Below, one piece after another: positions 24,106-39,100 of a stretch of 64,000 bases of DNA. A program made the translations under genes and the position numbers. Within the stretch, counting starts at the first letter, position 1. Each line of letters opens with the position of its first letter. Under the pieces are notes generated by a model. It was not told the origin of the DNA. It did no database searches and saw only the letters and a program-made list of their open reading frames with translations. Source of the DNA: Tetranychus cinnabarinus. Taxonomy: Eukaryota > Arthropoda > Arachnida > Trombidiformes > Tetranychidae. The DNA is taken from NCBI GenBank assembly GCA_022266195.1, contig WHVY01000001.1, positions 17,050,001 to 17,114,000 on the forward strand. Reading direction: 5' to 3'.

Positions 24106-27100
24106 CTGAAATGGAAACCAACAAAACAAAGTAAATACAAAGAGTGAAACTTTCTCATCGATTTAATCATTGTTAAATTGCAGTCTATTTGGGTTTTTGA
24201 GCACTTTTTGCACAGACAAAATTACATTCTTAAAATTATTGATTTTTATAAATTACAAGTTATCAGTAACTTGATCATCATGAAACAAAGAATTGTGTAA
24301 TTGAAGGTTTCAGCCAAATGATGAAAATCTAGCTTAAAGTTTAAAGTCAACTTTTTTCTCCCTTTGATTATCATTTCAATTTTGGTTCCCTGTTTTTGTC
24401 ACAATCAGCTCTAGTTTCTTGATTGAATTTTGGCCTCTCAATTGTTGCCCTTTTCACAAGCTGAAGCTCCTCCAAAAGAATCAAATATAATCATGAAAAA
24501 AAGAAGAAAAGAAAAGGCAAGAAACGAAGAAAAAGAAAAGACCAAGTAAAGGCTAATCGAGTACAAGTTCAATTGACCAAGCTTAAATGACAGGTTAGTA
24601 AAGGGTGACCCAAAAGTAGAGACACAAGAAAATTGAAAAACTATCAACTGAGAAATTCTTGAAACATAAACGAATCGAGAAATATCTTCGATTTAATGCT
24701 AAAATTTTCGCAAATTCGAAACCCAAGGTTCGTTTGGCCCTTCAGCACTTTTTGAAGACAAGAACTGATCTTGAAAAAATACATTCAACTGAAGAAATCA
24801 TTGAAGTTCTATCAATGAACAGCAAGAAAATTATCTGAAAGTCTAGCATGTTTTGGCTGTACTTTTGGTTCAACCTTTATTTTTTAGGTTGACTTTGTTA
24901 TTTTGACTTTTCTTCTTTTCCTGAACTTTTCGAGATAACTTTGCTTTTTCTTTCTCTCTTTCTTTATCAAAGTTAACATGAAAAAAACATACAAACTGAT
25001 GAAAGGAAGAAACTTAAAGTTGGAAAAGTTGATTCGAGTTTGAAGGTAAAAAGGAAAAGGCTCTTTATGAATGTTCATAATCATCGTTAAAACTGTCAAA
25101 CCTCGAGTCTAAATGAAGCCAAATGGATGAAGAAGAGTCGGTCAAGAAAAGCAATCATTTGTTGGTCTCAATGGTTTTGCACTTTTCCTGCCAGTCAATG
25201 GATAGTAAAGGTGAAAAAGTTTCTCTTTCATTTGATTTCTTTTCCATCAACAAAATCATCAACAGAATCATCATCATCATCATCATCATCAAAATCATCA
25301 ACAACACACCATCAGCATCACACAAAGAATCGAACTGTTCATTTTTTTCTTCTCGTCCAACTCATTCAACATTACCTCTTGCCTGTCCAACAAAAGGTCT
25401 GCATTGGAAGCAAAAATACTCATTGATGAGAGAAAAAAAAATTTTCTTTTTTTTCAAGTAAACATCAATCTTAGCAGCAAAATTCCCATGATAGAAGAGA
25501 CTTGACGAATGGAGAAGAAAAAAAGTGGAAAAATGAGAGAGAAGATGAAATGAGTGAGTCGAAGACAGTAAGCTTCATTTATTGAAGCAAAATGGTTTTT
25601 GATGTGAGTACATGAAGAGGAAAGTGTAGAAGCAGTGCAAAAGTATTGGACTGGGAATGCAAAGACTGGGAGTGAAAATTTTGCTGCTCTGGGTGTGAGG
25701 TGAGAGTAAATTGAACAATGATGAAAAAATGATGATAATGATAATGATGTTGAAAGAGAAGAAGGAGAAGAAAAAAAGTGAAAATGCTGAGAGTGAAATG
25801 TATTGAGATAATCGGTTGTTATCAATAGTTGAAAGTGAACACAAAAAATGAAGCTGAAATTGATGAGAGTTAAGATGAACAAATAAAGAGCATTTACAAG
25901 TGAAAAAAAAAACTTTTGCCAACTTTTGGCCTCTTTTCATGACAAAAGAGGCAAAATATTATCACATCATTTTCATCATTATCTTCATCTCTTTCAACAA
26001 TTTCATTGTCATGCAAACTCGAAAGTAAATACAGTTTCACAATCATCCTGACCTGTAAGTATTGGTAAACTATTCAAGAATAGATTTCAACAGATAATTG
26101 AATAATCTCAAAGTGAATTGGAAAACTTGAAGAGACGAAAAAATCGAGATTCACTTAAATCTCTTGAATATTTACTGGAGCAAATAACATAAAACGATTC
26201 AAACTTGGAAAATGTTTTCAAATTATTAACCTTTTAAACGAACTTTAGACTTTCGATTTTCTAAACTCTTGTTGATTCAGGTTTAACATTCAAAATGCAG
26301 TTTGTTTGCTCAACAAATCAATCAGTTGTATCATCATTATCATCCTTAATTGAATAAGCTAATTAGCAAACCTTTAAATAATTGACAAGCAAAGTCTGCT
26401 GTTGTTACCTTAACCAGCAACTAATTGAATCAATTGTGCATCTTCAAATTTTTGGTTACTTCAATTGAACCAGAAGGAAGAAGAAAATTTTGTCAACTTT
26501 TTTTTCATGTTATTCTTGTTCCCTCAGATAGGAAAAGGTCACAGGAGAAAAGAAGATGGCGGTAAAAAGAGAAACTTTTTTTTTCTGTGGTTAATAAAAG
26601 AATCGAGTTGAATCGAGAAAAAAAAGATGAAAGAAGAAGAAAAATTGCATCTTTAGTTGGTCTTTCAAGGTACAGCTAAAAGCTGGTAAAAGAAGGAAAG
26701 TAAATTGAAATTTCCAGAGTGTCGAGAGTTCAATTTGTTAATCTATTTTCACTTTTTCTCTTCATGTTCATATCATGTTCAATATTGAATCTTTTCTTCT
26801 CTTCTTTTTGGCTCATTTTCCTTCTCGTCTTTAAATGTAACTCGCTTCTCAATTTGCTTCAAGTGTTTTTCATTCACCTTGCTGTGTCTCTTGTTTTCAC
26901 TCTTACCCATTAACCCAACCTAGATGTACTTGACGATGGACTGTTCACCTCGAAAATTTGTAAACTTTAAATTACATTTGCTTTTTCCTCTTTTTTTTTT
27001 ACTTCGCCTTTCCTTCAACTTTCAAATGTTCAGTATTTTTTGTTTAACCATTCACTTCACGTTACATTTTTAGACCAATTTTTTTTGCTTTTCTTTACCT

Positions 27101-30100
27101 TATTGGATTGATGTTAAGGCAGGTAATGCTTTTCATCATAACCATTATCAAACTCATCATGATTATCATGATGATCATGGTGATGGAAACGATGAAAATA
27201 ATAATGAGAGTGTTGATTAAGAAATAATTTGAGACAGTAAAATGGTGAATAAGTTAACCCAAGTTAACCTCAACTTAATGACAGGCAATGACAAGAAGCC
27301 TTTTACCATTTTTGCAACAACTTTGCTATTGACAAGTTGAGCAACTCATGAACACTCTAAGATGAAATGGATATAAAGTGTCACTAATAATCTCGATTAA
27401 ATTGATGCTCAGTCTCATGGAAGATGGAAATTTTTCAATTTCCAACTTGATTAACTGAATCAATTTAGCTGACAATGACTCTGACGCATTTACCTTTTTC
27501 CACAGCAAGCCATTTGTTGCAAATGAATTCAAACTTTTCTCCCGTTTGAACATCGCGAATAACAATGAAATTCAAAAACCAAGAGCGCTTCCTTCCTGAT
27601 CCCGAGTTGTCGTGCCAAATGCGTAAATAGGTTAATCGACCAAGTTTCCTTGGAACTGCCATGACAAATATATCTTGAGCACCACGACGGAATATTTTCC
27701 TCTCTGGATCGCTAAAGGATCGCACATCAGTTTCATCGTCATCGCCCGACAGGATAAAGGATACCTTAGAGTCAGTCTCAGAGGCTTCCTTGTCTCCCGT
27801 GTAAACTGTTATCTCGTATAGATACTTGTCTTTTGGATCATTGTCGGGCAACGGAGTGGCTCCGAGTTTACGAAGATCGGCTCTGTCGGCAGCTCGTGCC
27901 CAGACTACCAATGAAATGTACACAACAAGTGTAAGTATGACAGTCAGGTAGATGGTTATATTGTCCACAAAGCCTGCATTGGCAAACACGTAGGAAAAGT
28001 CAATGGTATTGGGCATGATGAAGAAGCCTGAACCGAAAGAGGTCAAGTGGTTGCACTTGCAGTGGGTCATGTGTGCATTAGCCGTGGCCACAAAACAACC
28101 CTTTCCAGACCAAATTTTGTCTGAATAGTCGTAGAAGTAACAACCCGAAGTGTAGATTCGAAGTGTATAGTTGGTATCAAAGTTTCGCATCATCCAATCG
28201 GCTGTAGTTACATTTTCGGTAGTTGATGAAATGTTCATGCTCAAATTACTGTGTATCATCATGTCATCGAGCAGGTAGGAATAAGATGAATCACGAATGG
28301 CCGATTCGTTGGCACACGCTATGCCCAGGTAAAAGAAGCCCGTTCTGTTGGCTATGATGGAGTTGCCCAGGAAAATGTCATGAGTTGAACCCTTTTGATT
28401 GCCCACTACACCGAGTGGAATAGAGACTTCATGAAGAGACAGAAAAGGTTTCGATTTATAGTGAAGGAAAAGGATTAGTCGAGATGCAGGGTTGGTCGGT
28501 GTTATCTCAATGTTGAGTGCTGAATAGGCTTTGGTCACTAAAAACTGATGGTATTGCATCGATTCACCCGGCCTTGGTTTAGGCACAATAAAGTCACCCT
28601 CTGGTAAGCTTGACGAATGTGCACCAGTGACTAGGGAACCCTCAACTTCATTTGATTCAACCAATGAATCACTGGACAGGGAGCGAGGAATGATTATTGA
28701 AAAGTAATCGGTTGCATTTGAAACATCAAGTATCCTTAAATCTTCATCTAAAACAATCAACTGAAGTGTTTGAGTATCTTCTGAAAGTAGGTCAACACTG
28801 TTACCAAAAGATTCCAAAATTGAAGGCCATGAAACTGCCTGAATAAACAAAAGTGGAACAAAGAAAAAAAACATTGAATTTTCAAAATTAAAAATGAACC
28901 GAGAGCACAAAACATAAGAGGGAAAAAAATCGAATCAAAAACTCACCATAATTCCCATCGTCTCATTGCCATGACAAGCTTCTTTCGTCGTTAAAATTGA
29001 ACAAACTTCAGGGAAAATATAAGTAGCGTCGCCATGCTGAATAGACTTATTGGAAAGTCCGCCACCATTGAACCTGAAATGATACAAACAAACCTAAGCA
29101 ATGCTTGCCAAACAAAAGTGTCAACCACTTTGAAACATTCAACATCAAATCAACTCTTAAATATTCAAAAACTAATCAATTTTAAATTTAATCTGTTTAG
29201 ATAATTCAATATCAACCTGAACTTTTAGCCAACCAATTCCATCAAACTCTAAACCTATTCAAAGATAACTTTAAACTTCAAGAGTAGCTTTAGCTTACAA
29301 CTTTCAATATCTTGTTACACTAACAATGATAATCCGATCATGTAAAAGAGTTAAAAGTCGAGTCTAAAAAACTGTCAATCAAATGTTGATTAGGATCAAA
29401 TCGACTGAGGTCACAGTAAACCAGTTGTTATCTTTATCAATTTCTTGTTACAATAATGCAAAACAACTCTTGTTTCAACTTTACTCAATCTTTCGATTTT
29501 TGTCTTATCTGTTCGTTTATCGCAATTTGTCATTGATGTTGCTGCATCAGTATAATATTGTTGATTACATGATGAATGGAGGCAAAGTAGTTGTAACCAG
29601 CAACCGAAGGAAATGCAGAAGCGAACAGGAAAAAAAAAGCTGAAAAGTTGTGCCTTTTGTAAAAGTGAACAATATGTTTACTTTGGTTGAAGCCTGTTTG
29701 TTATACTAATAATTCAATGCACTCTGTGTCATTAAGATGACCCATTATTTGATTCTGATTTTCTGGGTGATTCTGAATGATGATGATACTTACATTTCAA
29801 TGGTAAGTGATAAGCCTGAAGGAGCTGCAAATGTAAGTGGCTTTTCACCAACAACGATGTTCCTTAAAATAGCCAGAACCAGATCAATAGTAAGTCCAAC
29901 CATTTGTTTAATCTGTTCCTCACCGAGTTTCCTTTCACTGAGAATCACAGCCCGAGCCAATGATTCTTCAACTGATGATTTACCATCAAATACGTAATCT
30001 AATTTTAGCAATAAAAGAGAGAGAAAAGTAGAAAGATGAGATTACATGGAGAAAGAGTACAAAAAAAGGAAAAGATAAATAACAGTTAACGGCTTTCAAG

Positions 30101-33100
30101 TTGTTTGATTTTTTGCCTCTTTTTATGTTCTAATAACAAGTTTGCACACTTTTGTAAAGAGTCTGGCTTAACGTTTTGATCGTTGCAAGTCTGCCTCAAT
30201 ATGGCAATGTTCAAAGTCGATGGAACAATTGAACGAGAAAACAAAAAGCTGTTAACCTTAATGATTATTCATCAATTTATATTGACGTTTCTCCTCTTTA
30301 CTATCATCAACATCTTCTTTGACCAATTTTCATTTTCATCACTTCTCATCGTTTTTTAAGGTCCGATTCAAGGTTGACAAAAAAGCATGTAATAGCTTGT
30401 ATCTAGTGTATCTAATAATAATGATCATCATCATCTTAAAAGGTTCGTAAGTTCCTTTCAGCTTTTCTTGTATCCATTTCATTTGGCTTTGAATCTTTAA
30501 CTTGTATTACTTTTTTTTGTTTCTGACTTTTTTTGTCCTCTTCTTCCTTGTCAAACCATCAACTAAAACCATGTTATCTTTGCAGTTTCCTTCACTTTTC
30601 GCATTTTATACAGTAATTTCAACGTCAACTGACAATCCAAAATTATTATTATAATGATAATAAACTAAATGTTGTCGGAAAAGCTTGTAATGCTTAAACA
30701 ATTTCATCATTTTACACAAACAGAGTACATTGAACAGAAATAAATCCCAGTTTAACTTTAGTGGTATTTAATTTAGACAATAATGGCATTTACAATTTCA
30801 CATTAAATGCCTCACATATGCAATCGAAAGAATCAAAGATTTGACCTTTTTAAATCTGAACTTTCCTGTTTGAGTGATATTATCAAGCTGAAAGACTAAT
30901 TCGATTCATGTTTCTTAAATAGTCATTCGTATAACTACTGTTATCGAGTTATTTTCATACTTCGGATACGCGCAGAGTTCGTGTTGTCCAGTCGATTAAT
31001 ACAAACTTATCGATAAATGCTGAGATAATCGAGCCTGAAAAAATTCGAACAACCGGATCTTTCCTTTGCATATGTCTCTCTCCATTTGTCACTGATGGTT
31101 GACCATAAAAGTGATTTTAAAAATTTCGATTGTTCGTTCAAAAGCACAGGCAAAATTTGGATTGTTTGACGTGAAAGTTCATCGTGAAACTCATAGACGA
31201 AATTCAAATCTTCAATCTCACTGCATCGCTTATTCGCAAAATCTTAGTTTTGACCATTCAAGGATCCAGTCGTTAGTATCTTACAAAGAAAAGGCAACTC
31301 TTCTCAGGACTTTTGGAAACACTTCCATGTTGGCTTTCGTTATCGATCATGAAGAAGCAATGCATCATGTTCGGCTATGTTAATCCGACTCTCTTTCGCG
31401 AAACACCAGTCAACTTTATATTAAGTTTCAGACTATTTTTATAGATTTTTATTCATCGCTTAGGACTGACACTTAATCAACTACTGTTCTAGGTCTAGAA
31501 TGCACAGCGCTGTGAGTAATGCATATTTCATTTTTGCTCAAATCTTGTTTTCCAAGTTTAAAAAATCACAGTCAGATGAATGCTCTGTCCAAGGTTGGAA
31601 ACTGTGACTTTGACGTAAGAGTAGTGACTTGCAAAAAGATGTAATTTTAATGTAAAACTTGAAATAAAATGTCATTCAGAGTAAATCAGGGAATGAAAAT
31701 GATGTGAAATTGAATTACATGAGAAAAAATTTACTGAATATTTTTCCATTAAAAGACAACAATTGAATAAAATTTTTTTACACTTTTCTTGTTCTACATT
31801 TTTCCTGCTCATCTTAGCTCATCCAACATTTGGTTTAATTTTCCATTTTCATGTTGTTTTATTTCCAAATGCAAGTGAATTGAAATCAATATATGGATTA
31901 TCATCTTCATCATCATCACTATCGTGATTGTCTTATTCACCATTAAGCTTTTACTGTTGTCTCGTTCCCCCATGAAACTGACACGGAATTTTAATCAGAA
32001 AGTTCTTGATATTCAATTGATCAATATCAATCCAATATCCTACTTGATATCACTTGAAAACTCAATTGTCCTTTTGTCTTCTTTTTTCATTCTCAACTTT
32101 TCTTCCCTCCCTTCTCGTCCCTGTTCAACTGTTCATCTTCTCACTGAGCATCGATTGTTTTCCTGTTATCGATAACAACAATTTATTAGTTTATCTGTTT
32201 ATCTGTTTATCTAATCATCTTGAGCATTAACAGAACAGAATGGAAGGAAAAATTTTTCAAATGGAAACAAAATGAGAAATACTTGAGCAAACATTGATGA
32301 TGATATTGCAATTCAATTTTTTATCGCTTAAAAATTCAAACACAAGTGATGCACACACATGAACAGGCTGACATGATGAGTTGAAACACAATAAATGCAA
32401 TAATGAAAAGAGAAAAATCAAAATGAAAAAGTAAACAGAAAATTCGATTAAACACGATTCCAAGATTTATTCACGAATCTCTCAATCAGATGAATCACTT
32501 CTGATCGTCAAATATTCAACCAACAGCATCAATTTTTACCTTCATTATTAGACAGCGTTTCTTTGCTTACTAAACGACGCGACATTACAACCTGTTATAA
32601 ATCAATCCTCAAGCCTTGACAAGTCATTCTATTGTCAAATGATAATCATGATTATATCCAGAAAAAATTATCACTCCCAGTAGACTAATAAGTCGCATTG
32701 TTGAAGGATGAAACGAAGAGAAAGATTTCATCAAATCACTCAATTTACTATTGAAACTTGTTTTACAGTTGATATAATAATTTCCTGTTCATTTTAAAAC
32801 ACTCATTCACACTGATAACATTTTTTGTCTTAAACGTCACATTTTGCTCAACGGAAGTTTTGCCTTTAAATTGAATGCAGGAAATGAATGTGACTTTCAT
32901 TAAATTAGATGAAAGTTTAGAGTTTAATGAAAAAATTGCTGAAAAAAGCAACTTTTATCCTCGAAGTTCTTGAGAACTTTTGAGGAACGAAAACTCCCGA
33001 ATTGAATCTTTGATAGCTTAATAAAACGCCAAGCGAATATTCAATACTCCAGTTTTGAAGAATAGCAAATACTCAAGTGAATTCATCAAGGGCCGTGTGA

Positions 33101-36100
33101 ACAGTAGTTGAACATTCAGTCGAAATCGATAGAACATAATCAATCTTCGAAATTCCAGATACAATTATCAAGTTGACTGTCATGTTTCGCGAAAGAGAAT
33201 TGGGTAATATTGCCGAACCCGAAGTTCGAGATTGCTTCTTTGAAAGCAAATTCGGGATCGATATGAAAAGTCGTATAATGAAACAAAAAGTATTTCTATC
33301 TTTTTTCTGAATGTATCTCCAGCTATTCTTCATGCTGGATATTCAGCTGTATAATGTTGATATGAAAGTCAGCGAGGGTCGAATGTCACTTAAGATTAAT
33401 ATTAATGGAAGACTAATTGTTCATTTGGAAAGACATGGAAGAATCTATGACAGAAATCTTCATCTTTGGTCGATTTATCATCGAAATGCAAATACCTTGA
33501 TAGCAGAGCGTCTAACTGGTTTTGTAGGTTATGATGATTATGCATGATGATACTTGATGTAGATAACTAAATGTTGGCTTGAATTGGGAGTGAAAACAAT
33601 TGGATGGATTGAAGCTGAAGGAACCATGATAAGCTCAATAAGGATTGAAAAAGCAAATTAAACTGGTTAATTGGATGATGAAAGGGAAACAGTAAATAGA
33701 AAATTTTTCAATCCAATTAACCTGAATTGAATCGATTCAACAACTTTTATTCACTATATCATAATGATAATGATGATGATAATGGTTATTATAAGAAAGT
33801 GATGATGAGTAAAATAATGATAATGATGCTCATTGGAAAAAATGGTGATCAGAGGAAAAATGAAAAGATAACTTTTTTTTCATTCTCCATCAACAAAATA
33901 ATAATCATCATTATTTTACTCATCGCATAAGAACGTGCTTAGCTTATTTTTACGTCAAAGTTTTGTTGCATTAAACTTTACACCAAAAAAGTAATCAACA
34001 TTTTCTTTATCAGTCTCAACGAAAAATATCGTTCTTGAAACAACTGTAATAATGCAAATTAGGATCAAACTGAAAACGAATATCATGAACAGAATAAGAA
34101 TTTCACTGTTCAAGGTTTCAAGATTTCTATGAATAGCAAACTCTACCAAGTCAATTAACATTTTTTATTTATAAACTTTTTCCTTTCAAAAAATCGATTA
34201 TAAATCGAGTCAATGATTCGATATTTTTAGTTAACTATCGATCTTTGCCTGTTGATAATAATCGCACCGAAAAAGCCCAATTTGATGGAGTTACAAAATA
34301 CAGAATTACTTTGTTTCAAGAGACTCTTAGTGATTCACTAAACAAATTCGTTCTTTGATCGCACTCACTACTCGATATCTTTGTGATTGATATCGATTCT
34401 TCCTAACAATACTTGGTCATATAATGGGGAATCGATTATTAATCGATAGATATTCGATTGTGAGGGCGTAAAACGATCGATTGTAAAACTAATCTTTGGA
34501 TTATATGAATGATGAGCTGGGAAGGAATTCAGATTAAAGTGTCAAAAATAGAATATCAAAATTTAGAAGCTTCTTAATCCAACCGACAAAGTCCAGCGAA
34601 AATGTCATCACTACTGGGAGGAAAAAATTCTAATAACAGAGGTTGATTGCGATAACAGACTGGGAGTTGGAGTTATTTTATAAACTCTTTACTTGACTTG
34701 ACTCAATGGTGAAACTGGCAACAGTTGAGTGAAAGACAAGAGTAAAAATTGATTATCTTGGAGGCAAAAGATTATTATTATTATCATTTTCGTGTGTTTT
34801 TCTATTCCTTCCCTGAGCTATTATGTTGGATTAGGCGAGAGCAGAAAGGAAAAGACAAAAAGCATAAAAGTTATATTTTTTGTTTGGTTTGAATGAAGAG
34901 AAAAATCTTTTCTTTAGATAATGACACTCTGAATGTACAGGGAGTTTCTCTGATAATTTCACTCTATTTGAGTTTTTGCCTCGTCTTCTTGATTCATCAT
35001 CATCATCATCATCTTGTTCGTCTTCATCTTTTGAGTCTTTGATTACAAGAAAGGATAAACAATGATGAGCCCAATGTGATACAGACAATAAAAGGTATAA
35101 AGCTTTTCAAGTGCTGGGAGTAGAAAAAAAAGGTGAAAAGACAAAAACAGAAAAGAAGAAAAAAAATGAAGATAATTTTTCTTCCCTTTCCATCTTTCCC
35201 GTCGTTCTTGGGTTACTTGAACAAAAAAGCTGATTTAATCCGATTATGTTACCATTGAAGTATAAACAAGAATAAAAAACAAACAGAAAACTTATAAACG
35301 TTGAACGAAGAAAAAAAGTTGACAGAAAGTTGCATCAAGATTCTGATGAACAATCAATTTGGGTGTACAATTATAGAACTGAATGGAATCCAAGTTTATG
35401 CAAGAAAATATTTTTGCCAATTAACTTTGACAAGAAGCGAAGCTAAAAAGTAATATTTCTTTTGTTGCCTTCCCTGGCAAACTCCCAGCTCATTTAAAGT
35501 ACTTATTGCAAGATTAAACGAGTTTCCAGGTTGAACAAAAAATAGTTAAATATTGAGCTTTTCTCGGCTAATTGTTGAAGTTTACTCCAACTCGTTGCTT
35601 CATTTATATTCAATTGTGATAAACATATTCATTTTTCGTTCTTTCAATGATTCCATTTTACTTCATTTTTCGTTGCTTCTTTATTTTACTCTTTTTTTGC
35701 TTCCAGTTTTACACTTTTCTGATTTTGACACAACTTGTAATAATGTGAAAAGAAAGGGGAAAAAAGTTTATCACAAAATTTTGGTGAATAGAGAGCATTA
35801 TGAAGCGAGGTTGGAAAAAGAGGTTTTTTTTTGTCTACTCAAAACTGGAATAATAATACAATTCAAATGTGAATAAATACATATTCAGTGAGATATGGAA
35901 AGATGAAGCATTTCATCAGGCAAAAAATGTTATTTCAACCTTTTCTTTTCGCTCTCTTTGGCTTGCTCATTACCATGATACCTGTCAAGAATTTAAGATT
36001 ACATTTTTCTTATGCTTTTCAAGTTTTCCATTTTCATTGTTTTTCTTTTACTCCATTTCAACCTTTTTCGTTCGTTTTAGTTGAGATGCAAATTAATCAC

Positions 36101-39100
36101 GAAAAAACGGAAATAACAATTTAAGCAGAAAATTCAAGTTCTAGAAGTGCATAACTGGGAGTGAATATATTTTCTAGGAAATATTAATTGTACTTGGAGA
36201 GATAAATTCTCTACAAAAATGCAAGTTTCGACTGAAATTGATTCGAAATCTTCATTTTTCACTTTTCTTTTTCTGCGTTTTATTGATGAGACACAAAACA
36301 AATGCTTTGCACAATTTTTCAGTGGAATTTTGAAAACGCGTTTGAGTTCGAAAAATTTTTCTTTTGCGAAATTCTGTTAGATCTTTCATGGCTATTCACC
36401 ATACCAGAGCTGAATATTTAGTTTTTATTGAACTTCGCTTGGAAAATTTACTAAAATTCTGCATATTTAGAGACTCTGATAACTGTTCAGTTTTACTTAA
36501 CTGGGAGTGATTAGGTTATATACGGAAAATTGTCTTTAATTTCGAAAGAGAAATTTCTCTTCAGAACTTGGAGTTCGATTGAAAATTTTAATTTTTTTTC
36601 TTCTAATGTGCAGTTCTTCAACATAATTATACTTTTGTTATGAGCATTTTATGCTGCATAAGTGAGATACGGATGAAATATTTTGAATCTTTATTTTGCA
36701 CAGAAAAATATTGAAAAGTCTATTTCGTTCGTGAAACATTTTTCAAGAAGTTCTGTTTAACTCTCATCAAAATTCAGAATATTACTTTTGGATTCAATTT
36801 TCATTAGAAAAATTATCGAAAACTTCTGTGTATTCAAAGATTGAAACCGGTTGGATGAGTTTTCGGTACAAAACATTTCTGGTTATCAAATATTCTGATT
36901 CATTAATTTGCTGTCGAGTTGAGCGTAATGGGATGTTTCATGTGATTATTCACCATAATGGGCAGCTGTTTTACCTATTTCTAATGAACATTGAACAGAA
37001 CAAGAAAAGAATGTAAATTTTTCTCATTCTGTTTTACCTTTGAAATTTTTTTCACTCAATTTTGTTCTTTTCTTTCCATCTTTTTTTCCTCATTTTTTTC
37101 TCAGAGTAAAAAGAAATGATTGAAAAAGAGAGAAAAGAAAAACTTTATTTTGACATTTTGAGTAGAACCATATTCTTGTTTGGAAGTTATCATGAGAAGG
37201 AAATAAGAAAGAAAATGCAAGATGATAAAGAACTGAAATAGTATTTTATTTACTGGTAAATATTATGATAAATATGAACATTGGGAGGGCAATAGAATAC
37301 AGAATAAATTCTGAGTCAGTAAATTTTTTGCTCTTCCTTTTCTTCTTTTTTTCATTTTCCCCATCTTCTCTCAGTTCTGTATCTACATTTTTGCCTCATC
37401 TTCCGTTGATATTAACCAGCAGAAGTACAAACATGAGGCAGAACATAAGTAAAAGATAGAGAGAGACAAAGAGATGAGAAAAAGAAAAAAATTCATAGAA
37501 ATTCATAGGCAAATGATTCGTAACATTTTTCATTGGGAAAACATTCAAATGTTCAATTTTCATTTTTAGTTTTTTTTCCTCTTAAACTTTTACTATTCAT
37601 TTTTGTACTTGAAAACTTTGCCTTTTTGTTCACATTAAATCTTGATAATGATCAGAATATCATTTTTTTGTTTAGTTTCTGTATTTTCTCAAAACTCTGT
37701 TTTTACTTCATTATTCAGTTTATTGTATTCATCATCATGTTTGTTAACCAAATTTTGTGCTATTCCATTGAAATTCATCTCTTTGTTTCTCAACCATCAT
37801 TTTTGCCTCTTTTGGCCAATGTTATGCATTGTTAAACAAGAATCAGAAAAAGCAAAGAATGGAATGAAGAGAAAGAGGGAGAAAAAACTTTCAAACTTTA
37901 ATCTCAAATGAAACTCGATGAGAAAACTCAATGAAACTTGAGGAAACAAAACCATGTTTTTCCACTCAAAGAATAATGTATTCTTTAGTTTTTACTTTCA
38001 ATGTTGTGAGATTGATTACAAGAGCAAAAAAAGGTAGCAATTTTCATCTTCTGTGACACTCAATGAATCTCGGTAATTTAGTTTAGACAAACTTGATCTG
38101 CAATTATATTCCTTAACATTTCTTTTCTCATCCCACTTCATGTTCCGCTGCTCTATTTATCATAAATTTCATTTTTTCGTCAAATTTTTCTTTTCTCATT
38201 TAACGATTTCCAAAGTAAAACTTGTCGAGCAGCTCAGAGATGATGAGGTCAAAAGATCTCATTGATCAATCAAAGGATCATCACATGAACTTAACGTCTA
38301 ATCCCTTTACCCACAGCAGCGATATCAGTCGATAAAATCACTTCATATCGAACATTAAAAATGGAAATTCAAAATAAAATCAAAAGCTAGAAGAAGAAAA
38401 GACGAATTCTTATTCTAAATCGATATGAGATGATAATTGGTGCAAAATTAGTTAAAATTAATTGAAGACCTCAAAATGAGTTCTCTTGTTTAGTTGAGTG
38501 AGGATCAAGAAAATAAGTTCAGTGGTAATATTTTGATCAATTTTTTGTAAAAGAAGTGAACAGTTCAACTCTTGAATACCTAAAACAAGACTTTGAGTGG
38601 CGAACTGAGGCCCAAACAGAAGATGTTGAAGATCGTGAAAAAGAAATTGCCAAATTCTTTTTCGAAAAAGTCTGATTTGTATTCTATTCGATTCAATAAA
38701 AAGCTATTTCCATTGAAGATGTTTTTCCAACTTGAAAATGAATAATTCGCTTGAAAGCTCACCTTACGAAGGACCTTCTACTTTATGAGATTTGTTTAAA
38801 ATTCAAACTTGATCAGTAATGAACCAAACAAAACATTTGAACATTTTGTTTTTAAGATCAAATAACACATTCAATATTCATGACAATAGTTGTTGTCAAG
38901 TTTAGTCACTCTTGTTGCTTGACTATTACCAGGTTCAAGTATAAATGATTGTCCAAGAATCCAAGGAAAGTGTCCAAATAAAATAATAATAAATGTCGTC
39001 CAATATTAAACTTTACAACAATATTGCTTCTTGGGAGAAGCGAGAGAAAGAATAAGGTAAATCTGAAGAGAGAATATTTTCAGATTTATCTTGCCTTTTC

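Noticed and set aside
25123..25940. Several long open frames on both strands (up to 150 residues)
   Set aside because: They are driven by ATC and TTC/GAA low-complexity tracts and pyrimidine runs; products are Ser/Phe/Leu strings without a domain.
31099..31383. 94-residue plus-strand frame in slightly more G+C-rich sequence
   Set aside because: No domain or splice borders recognised, and the opposite strand is open too; possibly an old repeat, but not supportable as a gene.
31503..31514. Palindrome CACAGCGCTGTG
   Set aside because: A single 12-bp palindrome with no context; not enough to call a site.
31390..33199. TCTCTTTCGCGAAACA at 31390 and its complement at 33184
   Set aside because: The shared word is largely a self-palindrome (TTTCGCGAAA) and flanks do not match, so a 1.8-kb inverted-repeat element is not supported.
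34831..35088. Minus-strand frame with an aspartate run (KDEDEQDDDDDDES)
   Set aside because: The run is the antisense of a TCA microsatellite; no phase-consistent splice sites make it a polycystin exon.
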